Shown one piece after another: positions 1-8,981 of a stretch of 64,000 nucleotides of DNA. Position numbers and translations under genes: made by a program. The notes below the pieces were generated by a model. That model ran no database searches and had not been told where the DNA came from. It saw only the letters and a list, made by a program, of their open reading frames with translations. The stretch covers positions 372,001 to 436,000 of the forward strand of contig JBFXAF010000003.1 of NCBI GenBank assembly GCA_050184585.1, read 5' to 3'. This DNA is from JBFXAF01 sp050184585. GTDB taxonomy: Bacteria; Pseudomonadota; Alphaproteobacteria; Rhizobiales; Rhizobiaceae. How positions within the stretch are numbered: the stretch's first letter is position 1; every line of letters begins with the position of its first letter.

Positions 1-375
1 CAGACCCATCAGCCCGGAGAAGACCCAGAAGGCGGCCTGCGCGGCGGGAAGGCTCAGCGTGTGCACCCTGAACGACAGGAAGAACACGGCGGCGAGCGGA
101 GCCAGCATGATGACCCAGCGCAATGCCGAGCCATACACGGCGACGCCGAACTCTGTCAGCATCTTGCCGTTGGGCAGCGTGGCGACCGCGGTTGCCGGGT
201 CGGTCGTCGTGGCGAGCGCCACCATGCCGAGCGCGGCGAGGCCGGTGATGACCATCGCGACGCCCATGAGGTTGTAGACCCTCAGCATGTAGGCGCGCAG
301 CCCCTCGTCTATCGCTGCGTCGGCACGGGTCCCGGCGGGCACGGCTCGCGTCTGGTAGTTGCGAATGTCAGCCAT
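1..375 (-). CDS. Bax inhibitor-1/YccA family membrane protein (3' part missing)
   Basis: The reading frame is open from the start codon at 375 to the window edge (125 codons) and has no stop, so the C-terminal part lies outside. It opens with MADIRNYQT, a start I associate with rhizobial BI-1/YccA (YbhL-like) proteins. Two hydrophobic segments follow, around residues 35-55 and 85-105, and a third begins at the edge. The family consists of polytopic inner-membrane proteins linked to stress, calcium leak or FtsH interaction; the exact role in alphaproteobacteria is unsettled. The ATG is preceded by GAGGA. The 5' leader can form a structured RNA (separate entry). The family call is by recognition of the N-terminal half only. 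Confidence 0.85.
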   Translation of the reverse strand, partial: MADIRNYQTRAVPAGTRADAAIDEGLRAYMLRVYNLMGVAMVITGLAALGMVALATTTDPATAVATLPNGKMLTEFGVAVYGSALRWVIMLAPLAAVFFLSFRVHTLSLPAAQAAFWVFSGLMGL

Positions 376-450
376 GGAATTCCTCTGTTGCTTCTGTCCC
401 GTCCGGTGTCGGGCGATATCGCCCAAGGCGCCGCTGGCGGGACTCCAGCA
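376..450 (-). ncRNA. ybhL-like structured 5' leader RNA (candidate)
   Basis: On the minus strand just before the BI-1 start codon, 443-438 (GTCCCG) can pair with 401-396 (CGGGAC), continued by 437-436 with 404-403 around a bulged A. Inside lies a hairpin with GGGCG at 424-420, loop ATAT, and CGCCC at 415-411. The RNA is followed by the ribosome-binding site GAGGA at 385-381. A leader motif named ybhL, of unknown ligand, is known upstream of BI-1/ybhL genes in Hyphomicrobiales; position and nested-stem shape agree with it. I cannot run a covariance model, so the identity is inferred from location and pairing. The rest of 450-548 shows no gene. Confidence 0.5.
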
Positions 451-548
451 TGCCTGCGCCGAATATGATGTTTTCGCCGCGCCGCGACAAGTGCCGTGAC
501 AGGGCGAAACGTCGCGTGAACGCCAACAAAGTTAGCAATCCCGCGTGA

Positions 549-3098
549 TCAGAGGTTCCTGAGCACGGGGGCTGCCTTGTGGCCGAGTACCCGCCAGGTT
601 CCCACGAGGCCGATGCCGACGGTGAGAACGAGCGCGAAGACGACGGTGCCGACCGCGACCTCCGGAAGGAAGCTGGACGGCAGCGTCATCACCTGGGAAA
701 CGACGAACCACGCGGCCAGCCCGCCGGCGAACAGGGCGAACACGGCTGTCGCAAGCCCGATCAACATGTATTCGGCCGAGAAAGCCGCAATCAGCGTCCG
801 GCGCGTCGCGCCGAGTGTCTTGAGAACCACGGCGTCGTGGATCCGCGCCCTGTTTCCGGCGGCGAGCGCGCCAGCCAGCACCAGCACGGACGCGACCAGA
901 GCCACCGCGGCCGCCGCGCGGATCGCCGTGGCAAGCTGTGCGACGATGCGGTTGACCGTGTCGAGCGCATCCTTGACGCGGACGGTCGTGACCGCCGGAA
1001 AAGCGCGCGTCACGGCATTGAGGACGCGCGATTCGTCGGCCGCGTCCGCCTCCCGGTCGGTGAGGGTGGCCAGCCAGGAATGCGGCGCGCCGGCGAAGGC
1101 GTTGGGCGAGAACACCATGACGAAGTTCATCGCCATCGATTCCCACTCGACCGTGCGCAGGTTTGCGATGCGCGCGGTGATGTTGCGTCCCAACACGTTG
1201 ACGGTGAGGGCATCGCCGATCTCGAGGCCGATCTCACCGGCCTCCTCGGCCGAAAACGAGACGAGAGGGTCGCCGGAATAGTCCGCCGGCCACCACTCGC
1301 CCGCGGCAAGGGTGGCGTTTTCCGGCGGGCTTTCGGAGTAGGTGAGCCCACGGTCGCCGCTGAGCACCCACGCCCCCTCGGGCGGTACCGTGATGTTGCG
1401 TACGTCGACGCCGTTGATCGCCATCACCCGGCCCCTGAGCATCGGAACCTTCACCAGGGCGCCCGCAGGCGATTCGCTTGCGATCAGCGACGAGAATCCG
1501 TCCACGTCGCCGCTCTGTATGTCGACGAAGAAGAAGTTCGGCGCCCGCTCGGGCAGGTTGCCGGATATCTGGCGGCGCAGATTGCCGTCGATCAGCCCGA
1601 GCGCGACCAGCAGCGTCAGTCCGAGGCCCAGCGAAAGAACGACGGATGGCGTCAGCGCCCCCGGCCGGTGGATGTTGCCGATCGCAAGTCTTAACGCGGT
1701 CGAGGAGACGCGGGGGCTGCGTCGCGCGATCCACTGGATCAGCCGTGCGACGCTGCCGAGAAGCACGAAGGCAAACACCGTCGACCCGACGAAAATGGCC
1801 GCCAGCCGGCGATCTTCCGCCACGAGGACAGCGATGGCCGCGAGGCCCAGGGCGATGGCCAATGCGGCGATCAGGTAAGGCGCGCGGGGAAATCCCTTGC
1901 CTTCAAAGCCCATTTCGCGGAACAGCGCCGTGGCAGGCACGTCACGGGCGCGGCCTAGCGGGATCAGCGAAAAGGCGAGCGTCACCAGCACGCCGAACAC
2001 CGCTGCCAGCGCCATGGCCCCTGGATAGAAGCCGCCCTCCGCGGGCACGGGGATGAAACCCGAGAGCGCGGCGCGCGCCGCGAAGGGCATGGCCGTGCCG
2101 ATCGCGAGTCCGACAATGATACCGATAGACGCAATCACCAGCATCTGGACGAGGTAGACGACGAAGACGAAGCGGCCGGACGCGCCGAGGCTCTTCATCG
2201 TGGCGATCACGCCCCGCTTGCCCTCGAGATATGCCCGTACGGCGTTCGCCACGCCCACGCCGCCGACCACCAGCGCCGTCAGCCCGACGAGCGTGAGGAA
2301 CTGCGAGAAACGCTCGACATTGGCCGAGAGCGACGGTGCTGCGTTGGTTCGCGAGCGAACGCTCCAGCCGGCCTCCGGATGTTCGACCGCGGCGCGATCA
2401 CGGGCCGCCTCCACATCGGCGTCCGTGGCGTTGTCCGCCATGCGCACCTTGTAGATATGCTCGACGAGACTGCCCGGCTGCACCAGGCCCGCCGCTTCGA
2501 GACCTTCCAGCGAGACCAGTAGCCGCGGCGCGAAGGCAAAGCCGTCAGATGCGGCGTCGGGCTCGGTGACGATCCGTGCTCTCAGCTCGAAGGTCGCTTG
2601 GCCGACGCGGATCGTGGCTCCCGGCGCAAGTCCGAGACGTTCGAACAGAAGATCGGGAGCGACCGCACCGTAGACCTCGCCGCGCGGCGCCAGCAACTCG
2701 ACGGTCGGCAGTGCCGGCTCTGTCTCCAGCGCGCCATAGAGCGGGTAGCGTCCGTCGACGGCCTTGAGCTCCACGAGCGTCTGGTCGGCGCCGTCGGGAA
2801 GTCGCGCCATCGAGCGCAGGTCGGCGCTGACCGCCAAGGTTCCCAGCCCGTCGAGAAACACCCGCTCGGCCACGCTCGCCTCGCGCTGGTTGAGTTCGAA
2901 GCGAAGATCGCCGCCCAGAAGAACCTGCCCCTGCTCCGCCACGCCGTCGGCGATCGACTGGGCAACCGAGTTGACGCCGCCGATCGCACCAACGCCCAGC
3001 GCAATGCAGGCGACGAAGATGACGAAGCCTGAAAGACCGCCGCGCATCTCGCGCAAGGAGAAGCGGACGGCGAGGGCAAGGCTGCGGGGGGCAGTCAC
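549..3098 (-). CDS. ABC transporter permease, FtsX-like (YbbP type)
   Basis: An 849-residue protein with a single N-terminal membrane segment (about residues 18-40), a large periplasmic region, a block of helices around 265-470, a second periplasmic domain and a C-terminal four-helix FtsX-like core. This duplicated FtsX layout is that of YbbP/YtrF-type permeases, which work in lipid or lipoprotein-like export rather than solute import. Its start (ATG at 3098) overlaps the stop of the upstream ATPase gene by 4 bases, so the two are translationally coupled and almost certainly form one complex. Proximity to divergent tesA repeats the ybbA-ybbP/tesA arrangement of E. coli. The substrate is unknown. 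Confidence 0.88.
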   Translation of the reverse strand: MTAPRSLALAVRFSLREMRGGLSGFVIFVACIALGVGAIGGVNSVAQSIADGVAEQGQVLLGGDLRFELNQREASVAERVFLDGLGTLAVSADLRSMARLPDGADQTLVELKAVDGRYPLYGALETEPALPTVELLAPRGEVYGAVAPDLLFERLGLAPGATIRVGQATFELRARIVTEPDAASDGFAFAPRLLVSLEGLEAAGLVQPGSLVEHIYKVRMADNATDADVEAARDRAAVEHPEAGWSVRSRTNAAPSLSANVERFSQFLTLVGLTALVVGGVGVANAVRAYLEGKRGVIATMKSLGASGRFVFVVYLVQMLVIASIGIIVGLAIGTAMPFAARAALSGFIPVPAEGGFYPGAMALAAVFGVLVTLAFSLIPLGRARDVPATALFREMGFEGKGFPRAPYLIAALAIALGLAAIAVLVAEDRRLAAIFVGSTVFAFVLLGSVARLIQWIARRSPRVSSTALRLAIGNIHRPGALTPSVVLSLGLGLTLLVALGLIDGNLRRQISGNLPERAPNFFFVDIQSGDVDGFSSLIASESPAGALVKVPMLRGRVMAINGVDVRNITVPPEGAWVLSGDRGLTYSESPPENATLAAGEWWPADYSGDPLVSFSAEEAGEIGLEIGDALTVNVLGRNITARIANLRTVEWESMAMNFVMVFSPNAFAGAPHSWLATLTDREADAADESRVLNAVTRAFPAVTTVRVKDALDTVNRIVAQLATAIRAAAAVALVASVLVLAGALAAGNRARIHDAVVLKTLGATRRTLIAAFSAEYMLIGLATAVFALFAGGLAAWFVVSQVMTLPSSFLPEVAVGTVVFALVLTVGIGLVGTWRVLGHKAAPVLRNL

Positions 3099-3793
3099 GC
3101 GGAAACCGCGACCGCAACCGGCGCACCTTCGATCCGGCCGGAACGCATCGCGACCTGCCGCGAGCAGCGCGCCGCGAGTCCGGGATCGTGGGTGACGAGC
3201 AGCAGCGTCATGCCGCGCTCGCGGGCCTTCGCGAAGAGCAGGTCGGCGATCTGCCGTCCGGTGGCCTGGTCGAGGTTGCCGGTGGGTTCGTCGGCGATCA
3301 GTATCTTCGGCTCGGGGGCCAGCGCCCGGGCGATCGCCACGCGCTGCTGCTCTCCGCCCGAAAGCTCACCCGGATAGTGGGTGATGCGCTCGGCGAGGCC
3401 GACAGCCGCAAGTTCAAGCGCCGCCGCCTTGAATGGATCGGGGTGGCCGGCGAGCTCCAGCGGTACGGCGACATTCTCCAGCGCCGTCATGTTCGGGATC
3501 AGGTGGAAGGATTGAAAGACGATGCCGATGTTCCTGCCCCGAAACGCCGCGATGGAGTCCTCCGAGCGGCCGTTGAGCAGCTGCCCGGCGATCCTCACCG
3601 AGCCGGCGTCGACCTTTTCGAGCCCGGCGATCACCATGAGCAGCGTCGACTTGCCGGAACCCGACGGGCCGACGATGCCTGCCGTCTCTCCTGCCGCCAC
3701 AGACAGACTGACCCCTTTCAGCACATGCACGCGAGAGGCACGCTCGCCCAGAGTCAGTGAAACGTCGTCCAGCTCGATGACGGCTTCAGTCAA
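3095..3793 (-). CDS. ABC transporter ATP-binding protein (LolD/YbbA type)
   Basis: A 232-residue ATPase of the MacB/LolD/YbbA group. Visible motifs: Walker A GPSGSGKS (42-49), Q-loop Gln94, signature LSGGEQQ (144-150), Walker B ILIADEP (164-170) followed by TGNLD. It energises the FtsX-like permease encoded immediately downstream, with which it overlaps by 4 bases. It is divergently transcribed from the tesA-like esterase across about 60 bases, the arrangement seen around tesA-ybbAP in enterobacteria. LolD itself is less likely because the partner permease is the long YbbP form, not LolC/E. Confidence 0.92.
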   Translation of the reverse strand: MTEAVIELDDVSLTLGERASRVHVLKGVSLSVAAGETAGIVGPSGSGKSTLLMVIAGLEKVDAGSVRIAGQLLNGRSEDSIAAFRGRNIGIVFQSFHLIPNMTALENVAVPLELAGHPDPFKAAALELAAVGLAERITHYPGELSGGEQQRVAIARALAPEPKILIADEPTGNLDQATGRQIADLLFAKARERGMTLLLVTHDPGLAARCSRQVAMRSGRIEGAPVAVAVSA

Positions 3794-3857
3794 GGGCGAT
3801 CGGTCCTATATGAGAGTAGGAGGCGGGAGCGTGTTCCGCTGATATGGGTTGGCGCCT

Positions 3858-4493
3858 ATGGCTTTCAAACGGTTTGTCGTCGCTGTTGTCGCCGTGCTGG
3901 TCTCGGCGCTCGCCGCACCGGCCGCGGAATCGTATCGGATCGTCGGATTCGGCGACAGCCTGATGGCGGGATACGGACTCGGGCCGGGCGAAGCTGTACC
4001 CGAGAAACTCGAATCGCTCCTCAGAGCCAAGGGTCACGATGTCGTGATCGCCAATGCGGGCGTGTCTGGCGACACGACGAGCGGCGGCCTGTCGCGCCTC
4101 GACTGGTCAATACCCGACGGTACCGATCTCGTGATCCTGGAACTCGGCGCCAACGACATGCTGCGCGGAATCACGCCCGACATCACGAGGAACAACCTTG
4201 ATGCGATGATCGCACGGTTGAAAGAGCGCGGCATCGACGTTCTGCTGGCCGGCATGCTCGCGGCGCCGAACCTGGGAGCGGACTACGCCGATGCGTTCAA
4301 CCTCATCTATCCGACGCTGGCCAAGAAGCACGGCGTAGCCTTCTATGCCTTCTTCATGGACGGGGTCGCGGCAGAACCTTCCCTGCTGCTCGACGACGGC
4401 ATGCATCCTAACTCCGCCGGCGTGGATCGGATCGTCGAGGGTGTCGCGCCCATGGTCGAGCGGTTCATCATCGCGAAAGCGCAAGCAGGCTGA
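3858..4493 (+). CDS. tesA: Arylesterase / lysophospholipase-like SGNH hydrolase
   Basis: A periplasmic SGNH/GDSL esterase of about 211 residues. An N-terminal signal peptide (hydrophobic 5-20, ending around APAA-E) is followed by block I GDSL with the nucleophile Ser34, block III GAND with Asn99, and block V with Asp180-x-x-His183. This matches the TesA/arylesterase family, which hydrolyses acyl and aryl esters and thioesters. The frame is open from a TTG at 3849, but ATG 3858 is preferred because the signal peptide then begins Met-Ala-Phe-Lys-Arg. It is divergent from the YbbAP-type ABC genes, a pairing also found in enterobacteria; the functional link is unknown. Confidence 0.9.
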   Translation: MAFKRFVVAVVAVLVSALAAPAAESYRIVGFGDSLMAGYGLGPGEAVPEKLESLLRAKGHDVVIANAGVSGDTTSGGLSRLDWSIPDGTDLVILELGANDMLRGITPDITRNNLDAMIARLKERGIDVLLAGMLAAPNLGADYADAFNLIYPTLAKKHGVAFYAFFMDGVAAEPSLLLDDGMHPNSAGVDRIVEGVAPMVERFIIAKAQAG

Positions 4494-4618
4494 GCGTCCC
4501 CTCGATCATGACGCAAGGGAAGCGATTCGAGGGTCGCTATCGCCGATTTGCCGCTTGCCGATGTGGGGCTTAGGTGATTCGCTTGTGATGCGTTCGATTC
4601 GAGGAAGGGAGCCTTGTC

Positions 4619-5206
4619 ATGCCCCGTCTGTTCACCGCCCTCGAAATTCCGCGCGATGCGGCGATGTCCCTTTCCCTGTTGCGCGGGGGTCTGCCGGGAG
4701 CGCGATGGATCGACACGGAGAACTACCACCTCACCCTGCGTTTCTTCGGGGATGTCGAGGGCCATGTCGCCGACGAGATCGCCAACGCGCTCGACCGGGT
4801 GAGCCGGCTTTCCTTTTCCCTTACGCTGGCGAGCGTCGGGGCCTTCGGCCAGAAGAAGCCCCATTCGGTCTGGGCAGGCGCCGCGCCGTCGCCTGATCTC
4901 AATGCCCTGCAGGCGGAGATCGAGCGGATTTGCCAGCGCCTCGGCCTGCCAGCCGATCCGCGCCGCTTCACGCCTCACGTCACGCTCGCCAGGCTCAGGA
5001 ACACCGGCCCGGCGGAAGTGGCGCACTACCTTTCCGCCCGCGGCAACTTTTCGGCCATGCCGTTCCGGGTGGGCCGCTTTGTGCTGATGTCGTCGCGCGA
5101 ATCGGTCGGCGGCGGGCCATATGTGATCGAGGAGGCATGGCCGCTATCGGCCGGCGAGCCCTCGGTCGCGCGTCGGGAGCCGATTGCAGCGCCGCTCCGG
5201 TCCTGA
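4619..5206 (+). CDS. thpR: RNA 2',3'-cyclic phosphodiesterase (LigT/ThpR)
   Basis: A 195-residue member of the 2H phosphoesterase superfamily. The two catalytic HxT motifs are present: His37-Leu-Thr39 (in YHLTLRFF) and His121-Val-Thr123 (in HVTLARL). ThpR opens 2',3'-cyclic phosphates at RNA ends and can reversibly form 2'-5' links in vitro, in the cytoplasm; the physiological substrate is uncertain. The ATG at 4619 has a GAGGAAGGGA purine tract upstream. The 125 bases between tesA and this gene show no feature. Confidence 0.92.
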   Translation: MPRLFTALEIPRDAAMSLSLLRGGLPGARWIDTENYHLTLRFFGDVEGHVADEIANALDRVSRLSFSLTLASVGAFGQKKPHSVWAGAAPSPDLNALQAEIERICQRLGLPADPRRFTPHVTLARLRNTGPAEVAHYLSARGNFSAMPFRVGRFVLMSSRESVGGGPYVIEEAWPLSAGEPSVARREPIAAPLRS

Positions 5207-5270
5207 CCGGGCTGGCGTTTGCCGTCTCCGGCGCTAGATATGCCCGCGTATCGTGCCCAGGGAGGAAGCA

Positions 5271-5567
5271 ATGGCGCGCGCGAAGATGAATGCAGGGGAA
5301 GTCGCAGCGGCGATGTCGGCCGTCCCGGCCTGGCGGCTTGCCGAGGACGGCCGGTCGATCAGCCGGCGCTTCGAGTTCCGCAATTTCAGCGAAGCCTTTG
5401 GTTTCATGACACGCGTCGCGCTGGTCGCGGAGGCGCTGGATCACCATCCCGACTGGGCCAACGTGTACAAGACGGTCGACGTCACGCTCAACACGCATGA
5501 TGCCGGCGGTTTGACGGAACTGGATTTCGATCTGGCCCGCCGCATGGATGGCATCCACGGCAAGTAG
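5271..5567 (+). CDS. 4a-hydroxytetrahydrobiopterin dehydratase (PCD/DCoH)
   Basis: A 98-residue pterin-4a-carbinolamine dehydratase. It has the family motif with His58-His59-Pro-Asp-Trp and a further His76 that would line the pterin site. The enzyme dehydrates the carbinolamine made by aromatic amino acid hydroxylases; many bacteria keep it without a phenylalanine hydroxylase nearby, and none is visible here, so the substrate in this organism is uncertain (a role tied to molybdopterin or other pterins has been proposed for such homologues). ATG 5271 is chosen over an upstream frame extension because AGGGAGGAAGCA directly precedes it. Confidence 0.92.
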   Translation: MARAKMNAGEVAAAMSAVPAWRLAEDGRSISRRFEFRNFSEAFGFMTRVALVAEALDHHPDWANVYKTVDVTLNTHDAGGLTELDFDLARRMDGIHGK

Positions 5568-5633
5568 CGCTGCGCGCTTGCGTCAGGAAATCCGAATCAC
5601 CACATTTTCGCGAGATCGTCACGAGAGGGACCA

Positions 5634-5969
5634 ATGAGCGTGGAGCCCAGATCGATTGGTTCGGCCCCGCTGCGCCGGAACTTCTGGCAAACGGTGAAAC
5701 GCGCCGCCCGTCATGTGCCATTCATGGACGAAGTCGTCGCGTCCTACTTCCTGGCCATGGACCGCGACACGCCTCTCAAGGCCCGCGCCATCATCCTTGG
5801 AGCGCTCGGCTACTTCGTGCTGCCGACAGATTCGATCCCCGATTTCATCCTCGGTATCGGTTTCACGGACGATGTCGCCGTTCTGACCGCCGCCCTTGCG
5901 GCGATTCGCACGCATATGACGCCCGCTCACAAGCTCGCGGCGCGCAAGGCGCTCGATGAACTCGAGTGA
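5634..5969 (+). CDS. YkvA family protein (DUF1232)
   Basis: A 111-residue protein with the DUF1232/YkvA core: a hydrophobic stretch running into the conserved pattern YFVLPTDSIPDF (about 63-74), followed by GFTDDVAVL. The family is small, membrane-associated and functionally uncharacterised; the Pro-x-Asp-x-x-Pro-Asp loop is its hallmark. The ATG has GAGAGGG seven bases upstream. It stands as its own unit between the pterin dehydratase and the IalB gene, with about 240 bases of non-coding sequence following it. Confidence 0.85.
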   Translation: MSVEPRSIGSAPLRRNFWQTVKRAARHVPFMDEVVASYFLAMDRDTPLKARAIILGALGYFVLPTDSIPDFILGIGFTDDVAVLTAALAAIRTHMTPAHKLAARKALDELE

Positions 5970-6210
5970 CGTTCTGTTTCCAGCTGTAATCCTAGCCAAA
6001 CTCTTGCCGCTTTCCTCGTCTTGAACTCGGTCGTTCCGGGCGCCGTGGCGTTCCGGATCACAGGAACGCAGCAAAGGTTCCTGTTGGCCGTGGGGAGGGT
6101 TCACCCTTTGGTAACCCACATTAATTCAAGATGAAGCGAACGGTGCTTCGCCCGGCGCTATCGGGCAGCTTGCCTGCGCCGTCGAGGCAGACCAAACGAC
6201 AGGAACAAAG

Positions 6211-6714
6211 ATGCGAAGACTGACCGCCACCTTCGCCGGTATTGCGCTCATCGCGTCCGCCGCGCCCGTGTTCGCCCAATCGGCGACCAAGATCGGCCAG
6301 CACAATGCCTGGGGCACCTACAGCTATGTTCAGAACAACGGGAAGGTCTGCTATGTGCTGACCGTTCCGACCGACAGACAGCCAACGTCGCTCGATCATG
6401 GCGACATGTTCTTCTTCGTCAGCCAGAAGCCCGGCCAGAACGTCTCGTTCGAGCCACAGTTCATCGCCGGATACAGCTTCCAGGAGAACTCCAAGGTCCA
6501 GGTAAAGGTCGGTGACCGGTCCTTCTCGATGTTCACGCGCGGCAAGTCGGCCTGGATGGAGAACGCCGCCGAAGAGCCGGCGCTGATCGCCGCGATGCGG
6601 TCGGGATCCGACATGCAGATCTCGGCCACCTCCGGCCGCGGCAATCCCACCAAGTACTCGTTCTCGCTGCGCGGGATCTCGGCCGCGCTGGAATCGATTC
6701 AGAACTGCAGGTAG
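6211..6714 (+). CDS. Invasion-associated locus B (IalB) family periplasmic protein
   Basis: A 167-residue secreted protein. It has a clear signal peptide (hydrophobic 5-22, likely cut after VFA-Q) and two Cys residues, one near residue 49 and one at the C-terminus, suited to a disulfide. The body resembles IalB of Bartonella, a family widespread in Hyphomicrobiales and named for a role in erythrocyte invasion. In free-living relatives the function is unknown, so invasion should not be assumed. The preceding 240-base gap holds short imperfect inverted repeats but no convincing gene; AGGAACAAAG lies just before the ATG. Confidence 0.85.
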   Translation: MRRLTATFAGIALIASAAPVFAQSATKIGQHNAWGTYSYVQNNGKVCYVLTVPTDRQPTSLDHGDMFFFVSQKPGQNVSFEPQFIAGYSFQENSKVQVKVGDRSFSMFTRGKSAWMENAAEEPALIAAMRSGSDMQISATSGRGNPTKYSFSLRGISAALESIQNCR

Positions 6715-6738
6715 CGGTTCCGATCCGCCGGACCCGCG

Positions 6739-6757
6739 CGGCGGCTTCGCGCCGCCG
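6739..6757. terminator. Hairpin between converging ialB-family and ubiquinone hydroxylase genes
   Basis: CGGCGGC (6739-6745), loop TTCGC, then GCCGCCG (6751-6757). The perfect 7-bp GC stem sits in the 58-base gap between two convergent genes, so it could serve both. No clear U-tract follows on either side, so its efficiency is uncertain. Confidence 0.5.
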
Positions 6758-6772
6758 TTCCTGCCCAGGGCC

Positions 6773-8017
6773 TCATATGGGCTGGCCCCGCAACAGACGC
6801 GGCGCGCTCTCCACGAGTCCGGCGGCCTGCCGGATGAAGAAGGCCTTGACGGCCGGCGCCCGCTCGACCAGACCCAGGCCGATGTCGCGGATCGCCCTGA
6901 TGGGAGCGATGTCGTTCGAGAACAGGCGATTGAGGACGTCCGTCGTGACGCCCATCTGCACCGTGTCGAAGCGTCGCCACCGCTCGTAGCGTTGCAGCAC
7001 GTCGATCGCGCCGACGTCCTCGCCGAGCCTCGACGCCTCGACGATCACCTCCGCCAGTGCGGCGGCGTCCTTGAAGCCCAGGTTCAACCCCTGGCCGGCG
7101 ATAGGATGGATGCCATGCGCGGCATCCCCGGCCAGCGCGATCCTCGGCTTGACGAACTCGCGCGCGAGCGTCAGCCCGAGCGGCCAGGCGCGCGGCTTGC
7201 CCTCAACCCTGATCTCGCCGAGCTTCAGGCCGAAGCGCTGCTCGAGTTCCGACTCGAAGAGCAGCGGATCGGAGGCCAGGAGGCTGACTGCGTCCTCGCT
7301 CCGTTCGGTCCAGACGATCGAGGACCGATCCCCCTTGAGGGGCAGGATGGCAAAGGGCCCTGCCGGCAGGAAATGCTCCTCGGCCCGTCCGCCGTGCGGC
7401 CGCTCGTGCGCGACCGTGCAGACGATGCCGGACTGGCCGTAGTCCCACCGCACGACCTTGATGCCTGCCATGTCGCGAAGTTTCGAGTTGACGCCGTCGG
7501 CCGCGACGAGCAGGCGTGTCCGCAGCGTGCCTCCGTCGGCCAGCCGGGCCGTCAGCGACGAAGCCCCTCGGTCGAAACCCGTCACAGCGACGCCTTCGAT
7601 GAGATCGATCCCCAACCCTTCCGCCCGCCGCCTGAGCGCGCCGTTGAGCTCAACGTTGGCGACCATGTGAGCGAAGGGCTCGCCCGGGCCGACTTCGCCA
7701 TCGAAGGTGAGAAACACCGGACGGATCGGATCGCCGGTGCGCGAATCGGTGACGATCATGTCGGTGATCGCCTGCGCCTCCGCAACGAGTTCCGACCAGC
7801 ATCCGAGTTGCTCCAGCATCCTGACCGCCGCGGCAGCGATCGCCGATGCGCGGCCGTCCCGCCGCCATACGCCTGCCGGCGCCGCGTCGATGACTGCAAC
7901 GCGCAAATCCGGCTGCGCGGCGCGGATCGCAACAGCCGTGGCGAGGCCGACATAGCCCGCGCCTGCGACCAGCACGTCGAGTAAGGGCATTTCGGAAGTG
8001 TTCTTCCTCGCAGCCAT
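6773..8017 (-). CDS. FAD-dependent ubiquinone biosynthesis hydroxylase (UbiH/COQ6 family)
   Basis: A 414-residue flavoprotein monooxygenase. Visible motifs: the dinucleotide-binding GAGYVG (about 19-24), an internal ADG (DG motif), and near the C-terminal third GDAAHGIHPIAGQGLN, which is diagnostic of UbiH/UbiF/UbiI/COQ6 enzymes that hydroxylate the ubiquinone ring. Alphaproteobacteria use one or two broad-specificity members (UbiL/UbiM types) in place of the three enterobacterial enzymes; I cannot say which carbon this one acts on. The frame extends upstream to 8251, but ATG 8017 with GGAGAAGG before it is the better start and leaves room for the divergent tesB promoter. Confidence 0.9.
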   Translation of the reverse strand: MAARKNTSEMPLLDVLVAGAGYVGLATAVAIRAAQPDLRVAVIDAAPAGVWRRDGRASAIAAAAVRMLEQLGCWSELVAEAQAITDMIVTDSRTGDPIRPVFLTFDGEVGPGEPFAHMVANVELNGALRRRAEGLGIDLIEGVAVTGFDRGASSLTARLADGGTLRTRLLVAADGVNSKLRDMAGIKVVRWDYGQSGIVCTVAHERPHGGRAEEHFLPAGPFAILPLKGDRSSIVWTERSEDAVSLLASDPLLFESELEQRFGLKLGEIRVEGKPRAWPLGLTLAREFVKPRIALAGDAAHGIHPIAGQGLNLGFKDAAALAEVIVEASRLGEDVGAIDVLQRYERWRRFDTVQMGVTTDVLNRLFSNDIAPIRAIRDIGLGLVERAPAVKAFFIRQAAGLVESAPRLLRGQPI

Positions 8018-8093
8018 CGCCTTCTCCACCGTCGTACCTTGACTCCCGCATTCGCCGCGTCCGAAACCGGATCGTCGCTCCAGGGAACCGCCC

Positions 8094-8966
8094 ATGTCCG
8101 AGGCCATGCAGGAACTGCTCTCCATTCTCGACCTCGAGACGCTCGAGCACAACCTGTTCCGGGGTCGCAGTCCGAAGGTACGCTGGCAGCGCGTGTTTGG
8201 CGGCCAGGTCGTCGGGCAGGCTCTCGTCGCGGCGCAGCGAACCGTCGACAACGACAGGCACGTCCACTCCCTGCATGGCTATTTCATGCGCCCGGGCGAC
8301 CCCCAGATCCCCATCATCTACGAGGTTGACCGCATCCGCGACGGCGGCTCCTTCACGACGCGACGCGTGGTGGCGATCCAGCACGGGCAGGCGATCTTCT
8401 CCCTGGAGGCGTCCTTCCAGCGCGACGAACCGGGTTTCCACCATCAGGCCGAGATGCCGCGCGGCATCTCCCAGCCCGGCGATCTGCCGACGCTGAACGA
8501 ACTGATGCAGGGCGTCGAGGGCATCCCCGAGCCGATTCGCCGGTACTGGGCGCGCGAGCGACCCATGGAACTCAGGCCAGCGACGCTCGCCCACTATACG
8601 AGCCACGACAAGCTCCCGCCGTTCCAGAACGTCTGGTTGAGAACGACGGGCGCCGTGCCGGACGACCGCGCGCTCCAGTCGGCCGTGCTTGCCTACATGT
8701 CGGACATGACATTGCTCGACACGTCGACGTTTCCGCACGGAAGGGCGGTGTTCGACCAGGATATCCAGGCGGCCAGTCTCGACCACGCCATGTGGTTCCA
8801 TCGCGCCGACCCGCTGGACGACTGGTTGCTCTATGCCCAGGACAGCCCTTCAGCATCCGGCGCCCGTGGCTTTACCAGGGGCGCGATCTTCTCTCGTTCG
8901 GGCAGGCTGGTGGCCTCCGTTGCGCAGGAAGGCCTTATCCGGCAACGGACGACGCCTTCGAATTAG
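8094..8966 (+). CDS. tesB: Acyl-CoA thioesterase II
   Basis: A 290-residue double-hotdog thioesterase of the TesB family. The N-terminal hotdog contains the conserved FGGQVVGQAL and SLHGYFMRPGD blocks; the C-terminal half contains LDHAMWFHR and the final ARGFTRG...SVAQEG segment, both typical of TesB. It hydrolyses medium- and long-chain acyl-CoA in the cytoplasm; the physiological role is probably overflow of CoA esters. It is divergent from the ubiquinone hydroxylase over 76 bases. The stop codon region forms part of an inverted repeat that leads into the glnK regulatory region. Confidence 0.93.
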   Translation: MSEAMQELLSILDLETLEHNLFRGRSPKVRWQRVFGGQVVGQALVAAQRTVDNDRHVHSLHGYFMRPGDPQIPIIYEVDRIRDGGSFTTRRVVAIQHGQAIFSLEASFQRDEPGFHHQAEMPRGISQPGDLPTLNELMQGVEGIPEPIRRYWARERPMELRPATLAHYTSHDKLPPFQNVWLRTTGAVPDDRALQSAVLAYMSDMTLLDTSTFPHGRAVFDQDIQAASLDHAMWFHRADPLDDWLLYAQDSPSASGARGFTRGAIFSRSGRLVASVAQEGLIRQRTTPSN

Positions 8967-8981
8967 GCAATACCGGAAAAT

